From Pelagibacteraceae bacterium (GTDB lineage Bacteria; Pseudomonadota; Alphaproteobacteria; Pelagibacterales; Pelagibacteraceae), in NCBI GenBank assembly GCA_017640245.1, contig JAGFWA010000001.1, forward strand, positions 1 through 48,219: a stretch of 48,219 nucleotides of DNA, in the 5' to 3' direction. This document shows, one piece after another, positions 21,391 to 35,141 of this stretch (its first letter is position 1; every line of letters starts with the position of its first letter). The notes under the pieces were generated by a model, which was not told the origin of the DNA, did not search any database, and saw only the letters and a program-made list of their open reading frames with translations. Made by a program: the position numbers and the translations under genes.

Positions 21391-21416
21391 GTACCGGACA
21401 ACAGAGCGCCTCTTCC
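21391..21416 (+). repeat. Copy 2 of the degenerate direct repeat of the tmRNA 3' end
   Basis: GTACCGGACAACAGAGCGCC and following bases resemble the tmRNA coding-piece end at 20903-20928 in the same orientation. It lies in the 44-bp gap between the convergent MOSC and leucine-dehydrogenase-like genes and is much richer in G+C than its surroundings. It may be the remains of an original tmRNA end displaced by insertion, or an attachment-site scar. Confidence 0.45.
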
Positions 21417-21421
21417 TGTCT

Positions 21422-22438
21422 TTAACTATTTATTCGTTCCCAAGCTATTCGTTTAGCAATTAAATTAGTAGGTTCATTTTTTTTTTTACTTTCTTCAAGA
21501 ACAAATTTTAATCGATTACCAATTTTTTCTAACTGTTTTTCTAACAAATTTTCTGTCTTATTAATTTCTGAAGCAATTGCAATCACCCCGCCAGAATTAA
21601 CAAGATAATCAGGTGAATATACAATATTATTTTTAATTAACCATTCTCCCAGTGTTGAATTTTCAAGTTGATTGTTTGCCGCACCAACTATAGCCCGACA
21701 CTTAAGTTGATTTTTATTAGATTCATTAATAGCTCCTCCCAGAGCACAGGGTGAAATAATATCACATTTAGTTTTAAATAAATCTTGAGGATGTACTTCA
21801 GTAATATTAATTACACTTTTAAGTTTTTTAACAAGTTCATTGTTAATGCTTGCTACGGTAATTTTAGCATTTTTTTTTGAAAGTAATTTAGCAAGTTTAC
21901 CTCCAACTTTTCCAACGCCACTAATTGCAACATGAACATTTTCTAAATCGTTACTATTATTAATAAAATTTAATGCTGATTTCATTGCATAAAATAATCC
22001 TCTTGAAGTAGGTCCGGAAGTTTCAAGATTAATTCCATAAACGTATTTTGATACTTTGGAACATTCTATTAAATCTTCTTTAAAAGTATTTACATCTCCA
22101 GCTGTAAGATAAGTTCCATTTAAAGTTTCAACAGCTTCGGCATAACTTTGATAGAGTTCGGGAGTTTTTTTTATATTGCTTAAATTAATAGACGCTTTTC
22201 CACCTCCAAAATTTATACCACAAATACTATTTTTTAGAGTCATAGCCTCTGAAAGTCTAAGTGCATCCTTCTTTTGATCTTCAAAGCTATTATATTCCCA
22301 TGATCGAACGCCCCCTAAAGCTGGTCCAAGTTTAGTATTGTGAATTGCTATAATGCAATCAAGTTTGGTAATTTCATTTGTTGCATGAATTACTCTTTCG
22401 TAGCCTTTAATCTTAATATCTTTTATTTTTAATGACAT
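21422..22438 (-). CDS. Leucine/phenylalanine/valine dehydrogenase-like (Glu/Leu/Phe/Val dehydrogenase family)
   Basis: NAD-dependent oxidative deaminase of branched-chain or aromatic amino acids. The N-terminal catalytic domain has NTKLGPALGGVR at about 34-45 and the two key lysines: Lys69 in MTLKN and Lys81 in the GGGKA motif. The Rossmann fold follows with ISGVGKVGGKLA near 170-181, and a nucleotide-proximal VGAANNQL motif lies further on. The length of 338 residues is nearer to leucine dehydrogenases (about 350-370) than to glutamate dehydrogenases (410-450). It starts 1 bp after the MazG-like stop. The preferred substrate is not readable from sequence. Confidence 0.88.
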   Translation of the reverse strand: MSLKIKDIKIKGYERVIHATNEITKLDCIIAIHNTKLGPALGGVRSWEYNSFEDQKKDALRLSEAMTLKNSICGINFGGGKASINLSNIKKTPELYQSYAEAVETLNGTYLTAGDVNTFKEDLIECSKVSKYVYGINLETSGPTSRGLFYAMKSALNFINNSNDLENVHVAISGVGKVGGKLAKLLSKKNAKITVASINNELVKKLKSVINITEVHPQDLFKTKCDIISPCALGGAINESNKNQLKCRAIVGAANNQLENSTLGEWLIKNNIVYSPDYLVNSGGVIAIASEINKTENLLEKQLEKIGNRLKFVLEESKKKNEPTNLIAKRIAWERINS

Positions 22439-22439
22439 T

Positions 22440-22814
22440 TTATTTCTTTATAAATTTACTTAGATCGGGTTTAAAATATTTTGGTCCCTTCATAACTTTA
22501 CCCTGTTCATTATAAATTGGCTTCCCATCCTCGCCTAACTTACTCATATTTGATTTTTGAACCTCTTCGAAACATTCGTCTAAATTAATTCCAAATGCAT
22601 GACCGGCTCCATAAGTCACGTATAATATATCCGTCAGAGAATCTGCCACCTCTTTTAGATCCTTGTTTTTAACGGCCTCCTCAAACTCATCTAGCTCTTC
22701 TTTTATTAGATTGTATCTGAGTTTTGTGATTCGTTCTGATGGAAATTCGGACTTAGATTTTACTTCTTGTCCAAAAGTTTGCATAAATAGTTTAACACTC
22801 TGAAAATTACTCAT
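22440..22814 (-). CDS. MazG-like / PRA-PH superfamily nucleotide pyrophosphohydrolase
   Basis: A 124-residue all-alpha NTP pyrophosphatase candidate. The metal-binding pattern of the superfamily is present: EELDEFEEA (Glu39, Glu40 and Glu43) and EVADSLTDILYV (Glu55, Asp58 and Asp62). The C-terminal part (GEDGKPIYNEQGKVMKGPKY) resembles phosphoribosyl-ATP pyrophosphohydrolase-like proteins of phages and bacteria rather than true HisE. It probably hydrolyses a non-canonical or surplus nucleoside triphosphate. It precedes the dehydrogenase gene at 21422 by 1 bp and diverges from fumC across 70 bp. Confidence 0.8.
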   Translation of the reverse strand: MSNFQSVKLFMQTFGQEVKSKSEFPSERITKLRYNLIKEELDEFEEAVKNKDLKEVADSLTDILYVTYGAGHAFGINLDECFEEVQKSNMSKLGEDGKPIYNEQGKVMKGPKYFKPDLSKFIKK

Positions 22815-22884
22815 TTTTCTCCCTTAATTTATTTATTTCATATTGTCCTAAAAATAACATATTAATAAATTACTTTATAATAAA

Positions 22885-24276
22885 ATGAAATTTAGAAAAG
22901 AATTTGATAGTTCGGGAACAGTTTTAGTGCCTGCAGATAAATATTGGGGTGCTTCTACCCAAAGATCTAATAAATATTTTGATATTGGTGACTTTTTAGT
23001 AAGACCAATCGTTATTAAATCCATTGCAATGATCAAGAAAGCGGCAGCAATAGTACATAAAAAAAATGGAGACATGGATAAAAAGATAAGCGGAGCAATT
23101 GTCAAAGCAGCAAACGAAGTAATATCTGGAAAACTTAATGACCATTTTCCTCTCAAAGTTTGGCAAACTGGTTCTGGTACACAAACCAATATGAATGTTA
23201 ATGAAGTAATAGCTAATAGAGCAATTGAAATTCTTGGTGGAAAAAAAGGAACTAAAAAACCAGTACATCCAAATGACCATGTTAATAAATCACAGTCTAC
23301 AAATGACGTATTTCCATCTGCAATGCATATGGCTATAGCAATTAGAGCAAAAGGTAAATTAATACCTTGTCTCAAATTACTTAATGCAGAATTAAAAAAA
23401 AAAATCAAACAATTTAGTAAAATTATAAAAATTGGAAGAACTCACCTTCAAGATGCAACACCAATAACATTAGGACAAGAATTTTCAGGGTACCACTCAC
23501 AATTAACTAAATGTATTAAAAGGATAGAATTATCACTTGGAGAAATATATTTTTTAGCTCAAGGCGGAACTGCAGTAGGTACAGGTCTAAATACCAAAAA
23601 AGGCTTTGATAAAAAAATAGTGAACGAATTAAAAAAAATTACCAAACTTCCATTTAAACCAGCGCCAAATAAGTTTGCTGCACTAGCATCACACGACGCT
23701 ATAGTAAATTTTTCAGGAACAATGAATACAACCGCGGTTTGCTTAATGAAAATTGCAAATGATATTAGATTTTTAGGATCTGGACCAAGAGCTGGATATG
23801 GAGAATTAATATTACCCGAAAATGAACCTGGCTCATCAATTATGCCAGGAAAAATCAATCCTACACAATGTGAAGCTGTGACTATGGTTTGCGTGAAAGT
23901 AATTGGAAACCATAACGGTATAACAATGGCAGGTTCTCACGGACACTTTGAGTTAAATGTTTTTAAACCTTTAATTATCCATAACATTTTACAATCTATT
24001 CATATAATGGCTGACTCTTCGAAAAGTTTTGCAAATTATTGTATTAGAGGTTTAAAAGCTGACAAAAAAAAAATTAAAGAACTTTTAAACAATTCACTAA
24101 TGTTAGTTACAGCGCTAGCTCCTCATATTGGTTATGATAATGCTGCTAAGATCGCAAAAAATGCTTTAAAAAATGAAACCACTTTAAAAAAAGAAGCTGT
24201 AAGTTCAGGTCTTGTTACTGAAAAGGAATTTAATAAAATTGTAAATCCTGCAAAAATGGTAATGCCTGGTAAATAA
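22885..24276 (+). CDS. fumC: Fumarate hydratase class II
   Basis: Iron-independent fumarase interconverting fumarate and malate in the TCA cycle, active as a homotetramer. The length of 463 matches class II enzymes. The superfamily signature [15 protein letters not shown] is at about residues 316-330. The active-site [12 protein letters not shown] is near 96-107, and [10 protein letters not shown] carries the catalytic His near 186-195. The coding sequence contains an 11-A run at 23394-23404 that is read in frame as Lys codons. The gene is monocistronic: it diverges from the MazG-like gene and converges with the AsmA-like gene. Confidence 0.97.
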   Translation: MKFRKEFDSSGTVLVPADKYWGASTQRSNKYFDIGDFLVRPIVIKSIAMIKKAAAIVHKKNGDMDKKISGAIVKAANEVISGKLNDHFPLKVWQTGSGTQTNMNVNEVIANRAIEILGGKKGTKKPVHPNDHVNKSQSTNDVFPSAMHMAIAIRAKGKLIPCLKLLNAELKKKIKQFSKIIKIGRTHLQDATPITLGQEFSGYHSQLTKCIKRIELSLGEIYFLAQGGTAVGTGLNTKKGFDKKIVNELKKITKLPFKPAPNKFAALASHDAIVNFSGTMNTTAVCLMKIANDIRFLGSGPRAGYGELILPENEPGSSIMPGKINPTQCEAVTMVCVKVIGNHNGITMAGSHGHFELNVFKPLIIHNILQSIHIMADSSKSFANYCIRGLKADKKKIKELLNNSLMLVTALAPHIGYDNAAKIAKNALKNETTLKKEAVSSGLVTEKEFNKIVNPAKMVMPGK

Positions 24277-24285
24277 TTTTTTTAT

Positions 24286-25764
24286 TTATTCAACAAATGT
24301 TTCTTTAACAAATTTTTTAATTTTAAAAAAATCAAATAAATCTAAAATGCCATCAGATATAACATACTGATTAAAATTTTTTTCTATCTTTAGAACATCT
24401 TTTTTACTAATTTTTTGATTATTGTTTATTACTATATTTTTAAATTTTATTTTTCTTTCCCGTGTGTAAATTAATCCTTTTGCAACTAAAGAAAATTGTA
24501 CTTCATCAAAATCATATTCAAATTTTTTAAAAAATTTTTTAGGATCGTTAGAGAAAAACTTTATAGAAAATAGCAATTTAGGATCTGCATTACCCTCTTC
24601 AAACGAAACATTGAAACTTATATTGCTATCTTTACCTAAATTAACTGAACCATTTTCAATTTTTAAATCACCATTTTCTAATACTATTAACATTTTACTA
24701 TCGTTTATCTTGCCTATAAAAGAGCTAGAACTTTTGTTATAAATTTTTATTTTTCCATTAATTTTTTTACTAAGAGTTGAAATTACAGGAGGCTTATTTT
24801 GCTCCTGAGAAAAGTAGTATAGAAGAAATTTTCTTAAATGAATTTGATTAATCACCAGATTTAAATCAAATGAAAAATCATCTTTAAATAAAATTTTTCC
24901 GTCTATTTTAGAATTTATAAAATCATCTCTAAAAAAAGAATTAGAAATTAAAAAATCTCTTTTTCCTTCAAAATCTTTAAAGTTGAGTAAAAGAATACTT
25001 TTTATTAAATTTAGTTTTAGCTGACCTGACAAAGTTTTTAAATTACTTCCTTTGTTAAAAATAATGTCCAGTGATGCATCTGCATTGGGAATCTTAACTT
25101 TAAAATATTTTTTTCCTTTTAAGTGATTTAAAAATTTAATTTTAATTTTATTGTTTGAAAAAATAGCATTTAATTTAATTTGGTGTTTATCATTTTTAAA
25201 TTTTCCATCTAAATTGACATTGGAAAAAACAATTGTCCCTCCTCGACCATCTGCAAAAGAAAGCTCACAATTTTTCAAGATCATATTTTCTTTTTTTAAT
25301 ATTGTAAAATAAACAAAATAGTTTTTAAATTTTTCAGGATGAATTTTTATTTTTTCATTAGAAATCAAAAATTTTTTTAATTTTAAATTTTTAAAATTTT
25401 TTAGTTCAAAAGGAGAAAGTAAAATATAAGATTTATTTATTTCTGTTTTTTTTCCTTTTTCTTTATCAAAATTCAAACCTAGTTTATTAACTACAAGTCT
25501 CGGTGAAGGAAAAAACTTATACGATATATCTCCAATAATTTTAGCATCCATTTTGAAAGTGTTTTTAATTTTTTTTTCAATAATTTTTTTATTACCTAGC
25601 TTATAATCAAAAAAAATAGGTCTAATAAAATAAGAAGATGTGATTAGTACAAATAAGATTATAACTGCTAATGAAATTGTTTTTTTGTTTAAATTATTTT
25701 TTAACTTGTTAACATTTTTTTTATTAAACAAGGATTGAACTATTTTAATTGCTGAAGTTTTCAT
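24286..25764 (-). CDS. AsmA-family-like envelope protein
   Basis: A 492-residue, strongly lysine-rich protein with one N-terminal membrane segment at about 30-50 (TISLAVIILFVLITSSYFIRP), followed by a long beta-rich region. The segment after the anchor (KKTFKMDAKIIGDISYKFFPSPRLVVNKLGL in general character) matches the start of AsmA proteins, which act in the periplasm in phospholipid transport or outer membrane assembly. Similarity beyond the N-terminus is weak by eye, so the family call rests on architecture and that block. It converges with fumC and diverges from uvrD. Confidence 0.65.
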   Translation of the reverse strand: MKTSAIKIVQSLFNKKNVNKLKNNLNKKTISLAVIILFVLITSSYFIRPIFFDYKLGNKKIIEKKIKNTFKMDAKIIGDISYKFFPSPRLVVNKLGLNFDKEKGKKTEINKSYILLSPFELKNFKNLKLKKFLISNEKIKIHPEKFKNYFVYFTILKKENMILKNCELSFADGRGGTIVFSNVNLDGKFKNDKHQIKLNAIFSNNKIKIKFLNHLKGKKYFKVKIPNADASLDIIFNKGSNLKTLSGQLKLNLIKSILLLNFKDFEGKRDFLISNSFFRDDFINSKIDGKILFKDDFSFDLNLVINQIHLRKFLLYYFSQEQNKPPVISTLSKKINGKIKIYNKSSSSFIGKINDSKMLIVLENGDLKIENGSVNLGKDSNISFNVSFEEGNADPKLLFSIKFFSNDPKKFFKKFEYDFDEVQFSLVAKGLIYTRERKIKFKNIVINNNQKISKKDVLKIEKNFNQYVISDGILDLFDFFKIKKFVKETFVE

Positions 25765-25820
25765 TGGGTTGTTTTATAAGCATACAGAGTTAAAAATATT
25801 AAAAATAAAAGTATCTTAAT

Positions 25821-27857
25821 ATGCAAGAAAAAAGAAACTTTTTACAAGAGTTAAATGAGGAGCAAACAGTCGCGGTACTAAATACTGACGGTCCGACTTT
25901 AGTTGTTGCTGGGGCGGGGTCTGGAAAAACTAAAGTTCTAACTTCAAGATTGGCATATATAGTTAAGGAAAAAAAGGCATGGCCTAATCAAATTTTGTGC
26001 GTAACCTTTACGAACAAAGCTGCCAAAGAAATGAGGGATAGAGTTATTAAAATTCTAGGTGAAAAACTAAATTCACTTTCTTGGCTCGGAACTTTTCATT
26101 CGATAAGCGTAAAGTTTTTAAGAAGACATGCCGAAGCTTTAGGTTTTAAAAGTAATTTTACAATCTTGGATGTTGATGATCAAAAAAAATTAATTAGAAA
26201 TATATGTAAAGCCGAAAATATAGATGCAAAAAAAATTTCTCCCCAATTTATAATTGCTTTAATTGATCGGTGGAAAAATAAGGGGCTTCTACCTGATGAT
26301 GTTAAATTGTCTAAAAAACACATTTTTGAAAATCAAATTCTAAAAGTATACAAAATTTATCAAAAAAAAATTAAAGATCTTAATGCCTGTGATTTTGGTG
26401 ATTTGATACTTTATTGTGTAAAATTGTTTGAAAAAAATCATGATATAAGGAGTATTTATTCAAACAATTTTAAATATATTCTAGTAGATGAATATCAAGA
26501 TACAAATTTCATACAAAACAAGTGGTTAAATCTTATTGTTAATGAAAATAAAAATATTTGTTGTGTAGGAGACGATGATCAATCTATTTATAGTTGGAGA
26601 GGAGCTGAAATTAAAAATTTTTTAAGCTTTGATAAAGTTTATCCCGATTGCAAAATTTTCAGGTTAGAACAGAATTACAGATCTACCAAAAATATTTTGG
26701 ATACTGCATCTTATTTAATTTCCCATAATAAAGATCGTTTAGGAAAAAAACTATGGTCTGATGGACAAAAGGGAGATTTGGTAAAATTAAATTGTTATAG
26801 AAATGGCAAGGAGGAAGCTCAAGGAGTTGGTGATATTATTGAACAAAATATTAAAAAAAAGAATTCTTTAAACAATATTGCAATATTGGTTAGGGCTATT
26901 TATCAAACTCGTGAATTTGAAGAAAGATTTCTTAAAATAGGAGTCAACTATAGAATTATTGGAGGTACAAAATTTTATGAAAGGGCAGAAGTTAAGGATG
27001 CAATCTGTTATTTAAGAGTAATAAATCAAAAATTTGATGATTTAGCATTTGAAAGAATTGTAAATACACCTCGAAGAGGTTTGGGTGAAACCACGATAAA
27101 ACAATTGCATGAGTATTCATCCAAAAGCAATCTTTGTTTAGAGGACTCTGTACGCAAATTAATTGAACTAGATAAATTTAAACCAAAAATAAAAGCTGCA
27201 ATAAAACATCTTTTGGATTTTTTAACCAAATGGAGAGCTGATCTAAAGACCAATAAGCATTATGATTTATTAAAAATTATTCTAGACGAGTCTGGATATT
27301 CTGAAATGTTAAAAAATAAAAAAGATTTAGAGAATGAAAATAGATTAGAAAATTTAAAAGAACTTCTACGAGCAATGCGTGATTATGATAATCTGCAAGG
27401 ATTTTTAGAGCATGTTGCTTTGGCAACATCAATTGATCAAAAATGGGAAGATGAAAGAGTTAATATCATGACAATACATGCGGCAAAAGGTTTGGAATTT
27501 GATGTAGTTTTCTTACCGGGATGGGAGGAAGGTTTGTTTCCCCACCAAAAATCTTTAGAAGAAAAAGGGGATTTTGCCTTAGAGGAAGAAAGAAGGCTAG
27601 CGTATGTTGGAATAACAAGAGCAAAAAAAGAAGCCCACATATCCTTTGCCATGCAGAGAGCTTATCATGGAGAATGGATGGACAGTTTACCGTCCAGATT
27701 TGTAAATGAAATTCCTGAAGACAGTGTTGAGAAAAACGAAGATCCCATAAGAGAAGTGCCTGATGATTTTGATTTCAATCAAGATCAAAGCTTTGAGTCT
27801 GATGAGGAGTATCGTAGTCCAGGATGGGCTAGACTAAAAAAAAAATTGATTAAATGA
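25821..27857 (+). CDS. uvrD: UvrD/PcrA-type superfamily I DNA helicase
   Basis: ATP-dependent 3'-5' DNA helicase of nucleotide excision and mismatch repair. Motif I GAGSGKT lies at residues 31-37. Motif Ia FTNKAAKEMR is near 67-76, motif II VDEYQDTN near 222-229, motif III GDDDQSIYSWRGAE near 251-264, motif IV QNYRST near 283, and motif VI EERRLAYVGITRAK near 594-607. The 678-residue length is nearer to compact alphaproteobacterial UvrD than the 720 residues of E. coli. The C-terminal 50 residues are acidic. Downstream, a weak AGTC-loop-GACT hairpin followed by T residues (27858-27893) might end transcription. Confidence 0.95.
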   Translation: MQEKRNFLQELNEEQTVAVLNTDGPTLVVAGAGSGKTKVLTSRLAYIVKEKKAWPNQILCVTFTNKAAKEMRDRVIKILGEKLNSLSWLGTFHSISVKFLRRHAEALGFKSNFTILDVDDQKKLIRNICKAENIDAKKISPQFIIALIDRWKNKGLLPDDVKLSKKHIFENQILKVYKIYQKKIKDLNACDFGDLILYCVKLFEKNHDIRSIYSNNFKYILVDEYQDTNFIQNKWLNLIVNENKNICCVGDDDQSIYSWRGAEIKNFLSFDKVYPDCKIFRLEQNYRSTKNILDTASYLISHNKDRLGKKLWSDGQKGDLVKLNCYRNGKEEAQGVGDIIEQNIKKKNSLNNIAILVRAIYQTREFEERFLKIGVNYRIIGGTKFYERAEVKDAICYLRVINQKFDDLAFERIVNTPRRGLGETTIKQLHEYSSKSNLCLEDSVRKLIELDKFKPKIKAAIKHLLDFLTKWRADLKTNKHYDLLKIILDESGYSEMLKNKKDLENENRLENLKELLRAMRDYDNLQGFLEHVALATSIDQKWEDERVNIMTIHAAKGLEFDVVFLPGWEEGLFPHQKSLEEKGDFALEEERRLAYVGITRAKKEAHISFAMQRAYHGEWMDSLPSRFVNEIPEDSVEKNEDPIREVPDDFDFNQDQSFESDEEYRSPGWARLKKKLIK

Positions 27858-27893
27858 AAAAAAATAGTCCAATAGACTTTTTAATATTTTTTT

Positions 27894-29528
27894 ATGTCCT
27901 TAACAAAAAATATTAGTCAGTTCGTCGATAACACCCTTGTTGATTTAGGTAGACAGTTTCGTTGGTCTTATCTTCCTCCACTTATGATTTATGTTGCCGC
28001 TGGAGTTTCGGGATTAACCGGAATTGTCGGTATTTTTTTTATAAAGGATTATCTTAACTTATCGGCAGCATTTTTAGCAGGATTAGGATTTTGGGCAGGA
28101 ATTCCTTGGGCGCTGAAGATGCCTTTGGGACATCTCGTTGATTTAATTTGGTCAAGAAAAAATTATCTCGTTTTTGTGGGCGCCGGACTCATCGTATTGA
28201 GCATAATTATTATGCATAGACTCATTGTTCATACAGAGTCCATGGCGTCTATTTTAAAAGTTGAAACATGGTTTATCATAAGTGCATTACTCGCTCCGGT
28301 CGGATATGTAATACAAGATGTTGTTGCCGATGCCATGACTGTTGAGGCGGTGCCGAGCACAGACAATCGAGGAACAAAATATTCCACTCCACAAATAAAA
28401 ATTATGCATACCACCATGCAAACTCTTGGTCGATTTGCTATTATCGGTGGAACCGTCTTGGTAGCGCTAGTTAATGTTATTATGTTTGCAGGTGTTGGCA
28501 CTTTAAGTGAAGCTGAAAAAATTGAAATTTATGGCAGAATTTATCTTTATGCTTTAATCATTCCGCTTATCTCAGTTTCTGGAGTTTTTCTTGCAATGTA
28601 TCTTAAAAAAAGACGTTTAGAACAATTGAAAAAGTCAGGAATGGCGGCAGAAGAATTAAAAAAACTTATGACAGAATTTGGAACCAGCACTCAACCCAAT
28701 TGGTGGATTCTAGGAGGCAGTTTGGTTTTTGTAGTTTTTACACTTGGAGTTGGAATTCTAAAAGTTCCGTTTGCTCAGGAAATCGTATTTTTGGGTTCGA
28801 TGCTAATCATCTTGTTCTTGATGAAAAAACTGATTGTCGAACTACCCGAAGAATCACGCTTTATGATTGTGGGAACTGCTATCGTTATTTTTGTTTTTCG
28901 AGCAATGCCTGGTCCAGGACCTGGTTTAGGTTGGTTCGAAATAGATGTTCTTGGTTTTGATCAACAGTTCTTTTCATTGCTGTCGCTTATCGCTTCCGTC
29001 TTAACTTTGGTGGGTATTGTCATTTTTAGACCTTTCATGGCAAAAAATTCCATTGCTAAAATTATTGTAGTGTTATCAATTGCAGGATCAATTTTATTTT
29101 TACCAAGTGTCGGGATGTACTATGGGTTTCATAACTGGACATCTTCCTTAACAAACGAAGTGGTTGACGCACGATTTATCGCCATCGTCAATACTGCATT
29201 AGAATCTCCTTTGGGACAAATTTCTATGATTCCATTGTTGGCTTGGATTGCAAAAAATGCGCCAGCGCACTTAAAAGCAACTTTCTTTGCTATCTTTGCC
29301 TCCTTTACAAATCTTGCTTTATCAGCCAGTGCCTTGGGCACTAAGTATTTAAATAAAATATTCATCATTACAAGAGCTGTTAAAGATAAAGTTACTAATA
29401 CTGTTCTGGGCACCGCGGATTATTCTGAACTGGGGATTTTGTTAATCATTGTAACTTTGCTGACTTTGTGTACCCCTATAATGGCTGTATGGTTAGTTCA
29501 GAAAAGCAAATTTAAAACTGACGAATAG
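27894..29528 (+). CDS. BT1 (folate-biopterin transporter) family / MFS membrane transporter
   Basis: Inner membrane carrier of 544 residues with about 12 membrane segments. The first part (FFIKDYLNLSAAFLAGLGFW, then GIPWALKMPLGHLVDLIW) and QDVVADAMTVEAVP, with Asp142, Asp146 and Glu151, follow the BT1/PucC pattern of the major facilitator superfamily, whose members include folate and pterin carriers. The substrate is not proven. Base composition is clearly unlike its neighbours: one sampled 60-base line within it (28321-28380) is 31/60 G+C and another (28681-28740) is 25/60, against 11/60 for 30001-30060 in the next gene. Recent horizontal transfer is likely. It stands between uvrD and the aminopeptidase gene on the same strand, with a 36-bp gap upstream and 4 bp downstream. 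Confidence 0.75.
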   Translation: MSLTKNISQFVDNTLVDLGRQFRWSYLPPLMIYVAAGVSGLTGIVGIFFIKDYLNLSAAFLAGLGFWAGIPWALKMPLGHLVDLIWSRKNYLVFVGAGLIVLSIIIMHRLIVHTESMASILKVETWFIISALLAPVGYVIQDVVADAMTVEAVPSTDNRGTKYSTPQIKIMHTTMQTLGRFAIIGGTVLVALVNVIMFAGVGTLSEAEKIEIYGRIYLYALIIPLISVSGVFLAMYLKKRRLEQLKKSGMAAEELKKLMTEFGTSTQPNWWILGGSLVFVVFTLGVGILKVPFAQEIVFLGSMLIILFLMKKLIVELPEESRFMIVGTAIVIFVFRAMPGPGPGLGWFEIDVLGFDQQFFSLLSLIASVLTLVGIVIFRPFMAKNSIAKIIVVLSIAGSILFLPSVGMYYGFHNWTSSLTNEVVDARFIAIVNTALESPLGQISMIPLLAWIAKNAPAHLKATFFAIFASFTNLALSASALGTKYLNKIFIITRAVKDKVTNTVLGTADYSELGILLIIVTLLTLCTPIMAVWLVQKSKFKTDE

Positions 29529-29532
29529 ATAA

Positions 29533-34093
<4,561 letters not shown>

Positions 34094-34142
34094 GTATCTA
34101 TTAATAACAAAAAAAACACAAAGCGTAAAATGATGTTAAAAC

Positions 34143-35069
34143 TTAAGCGTTTACAACAAGTCCTTTTTGAACAGGGGAGATTTTCCTTATATTTAATGAA
34201 GAGTTTTGATTTTTAATTGTAGTGAAATTATTTTTATCAGACAAAACTTGTCTTAAAAAATCATTTGTCAACGAATGGCCGCCACGTATACAATTTATCG
34301 AACCGATAACTCTCTTTCCGACAAGCATAAAGTCTCCGACTAAATCTAAAATTTTATGATTTACAAATTCATTTTTAGATCTAAGACCTTTTCCATTAAA
34401 AACTTCATTTCCTTTTACCACAACTGCATTTTCCAATGATCCGCCTTTAGCAAGACCAAGATCTTTAATTTTCTCAATATCTTCATATAAACAAAAAGTT
34501 CTTGCTGAATAAATATTTTCCAGGTCTTTCTCTTGGAAGCTTGCTTTATTTGACTGGGTTTTTATTAATGAATTTTTATAACCCAATGTAAATTTTACAG
34601 TGAAAAAATTATCTGACGGCTCGATACTTATATATTTATCGTTTTGCTTAAGCTCTATTTTTTTTGTAATTTTTATAAATTCTCTTTTTTTATTTAAGAT
34701 TTTTAAACCAGAGTCTTTGATTCCATGAACGAAATCTTTTGCTGATCCGTCCATTGCTGGAATTTCCTGACCATCTACATTTACAACCACATTATCAACG
34801 CCGCAAATATAAAAAGCTGCCATTAAATGTTCTACGGTTGAAATATTTACTCCAAATTTATTTTGAATTTTTGTACAAAGCCTTGCAGAACAAACATTTT
34901 TAAAGTTTGCAATAATTTCGTTATTTTTATCTAAATCAATTCTTTGAAAGATCACGCCTGTATCGGATTTAGCGGGTAATAAGGTTAATTTTATCTCTTT
35001 GCCTGAATGCAAACCTATGCCAGTAAAGTTTACTGTGCTTTTAACCGTTTTTTGATTTTCATCCCACAT
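34143..35069 (-). CDS. lpxC: UDP-3-O-acyl-N-acetylglucosamine deacetylase
   Basis: Zinc hydrolase performing the committed step of lipid A synthesis. The zinc ligands are His81 in STVEHLMAAF, His238 and Asp242 in NHKILDLVGD. The catalytic His265 is in RGGHSLTN. The MDGSAKDF block is at 106-113. The length of 308 is normal. Its presence shows that the cell makes lipopolysaccharide. It directly follows ftsA across 72 bp, where ftsZ would be expected in relatives. Confidence 0.97.
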   Translation of the reverse strand: MWDENQKTVKSTVNFTGIGLHSGKEIKLTLLPAKSDTGVIFQRIDLDKNNEIIANFKNVCSARLCTKIQNKFGVNISTVEHLMAAFYICGVDNVVVNVDGQEIPAMDGSAKDFVHGIKDSGLKILNKKREFIKITKKIELKQNDKYISIEPSDNFFTVKFTLGYKNSLIKTQSNKASFQEKDLENIYSARTFCLYEDIEKIKDLGLAKGGSLENAVVVKGNEVFNGKGLRSKNEFVNHKILDLVGDFMLVGKRVIGSINCIRGGHSLTNDFLRQVLSDKNNFTTIKNQNSSLNIRKISPVQKGLVVNA

Positions 35070-35141
35070 CTCATGTTTTTATATAAAAATTAAAATTTAA
35101 CTTGAAAACAACTAATATTACAAAAAACTACTGGATTGATT

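Noticed and set aside
22876-22881. TATAAT just before the fumC start
   Set aside because: Only 3 bases separate it from the ATG and no -35 lies at a suitable distance; chance matches are frequent in this AT-rich DNA. A leaderless transcript cannot be excluded but is not supported.
22875-23408. Long minus-strand open frame of 177 codons opposite fumC
   Set aside because: It is antisense to the clearly conserved fumarase frame, and its composition is that of a mirror of fumC codons.
27858-27893. Possible terminator after uvrD (AGTC-loop-GACT then T run)
   Set aside because: The stem has only four solid base pairs and a U-U mismatch next, so it is too weak to list as a feature.
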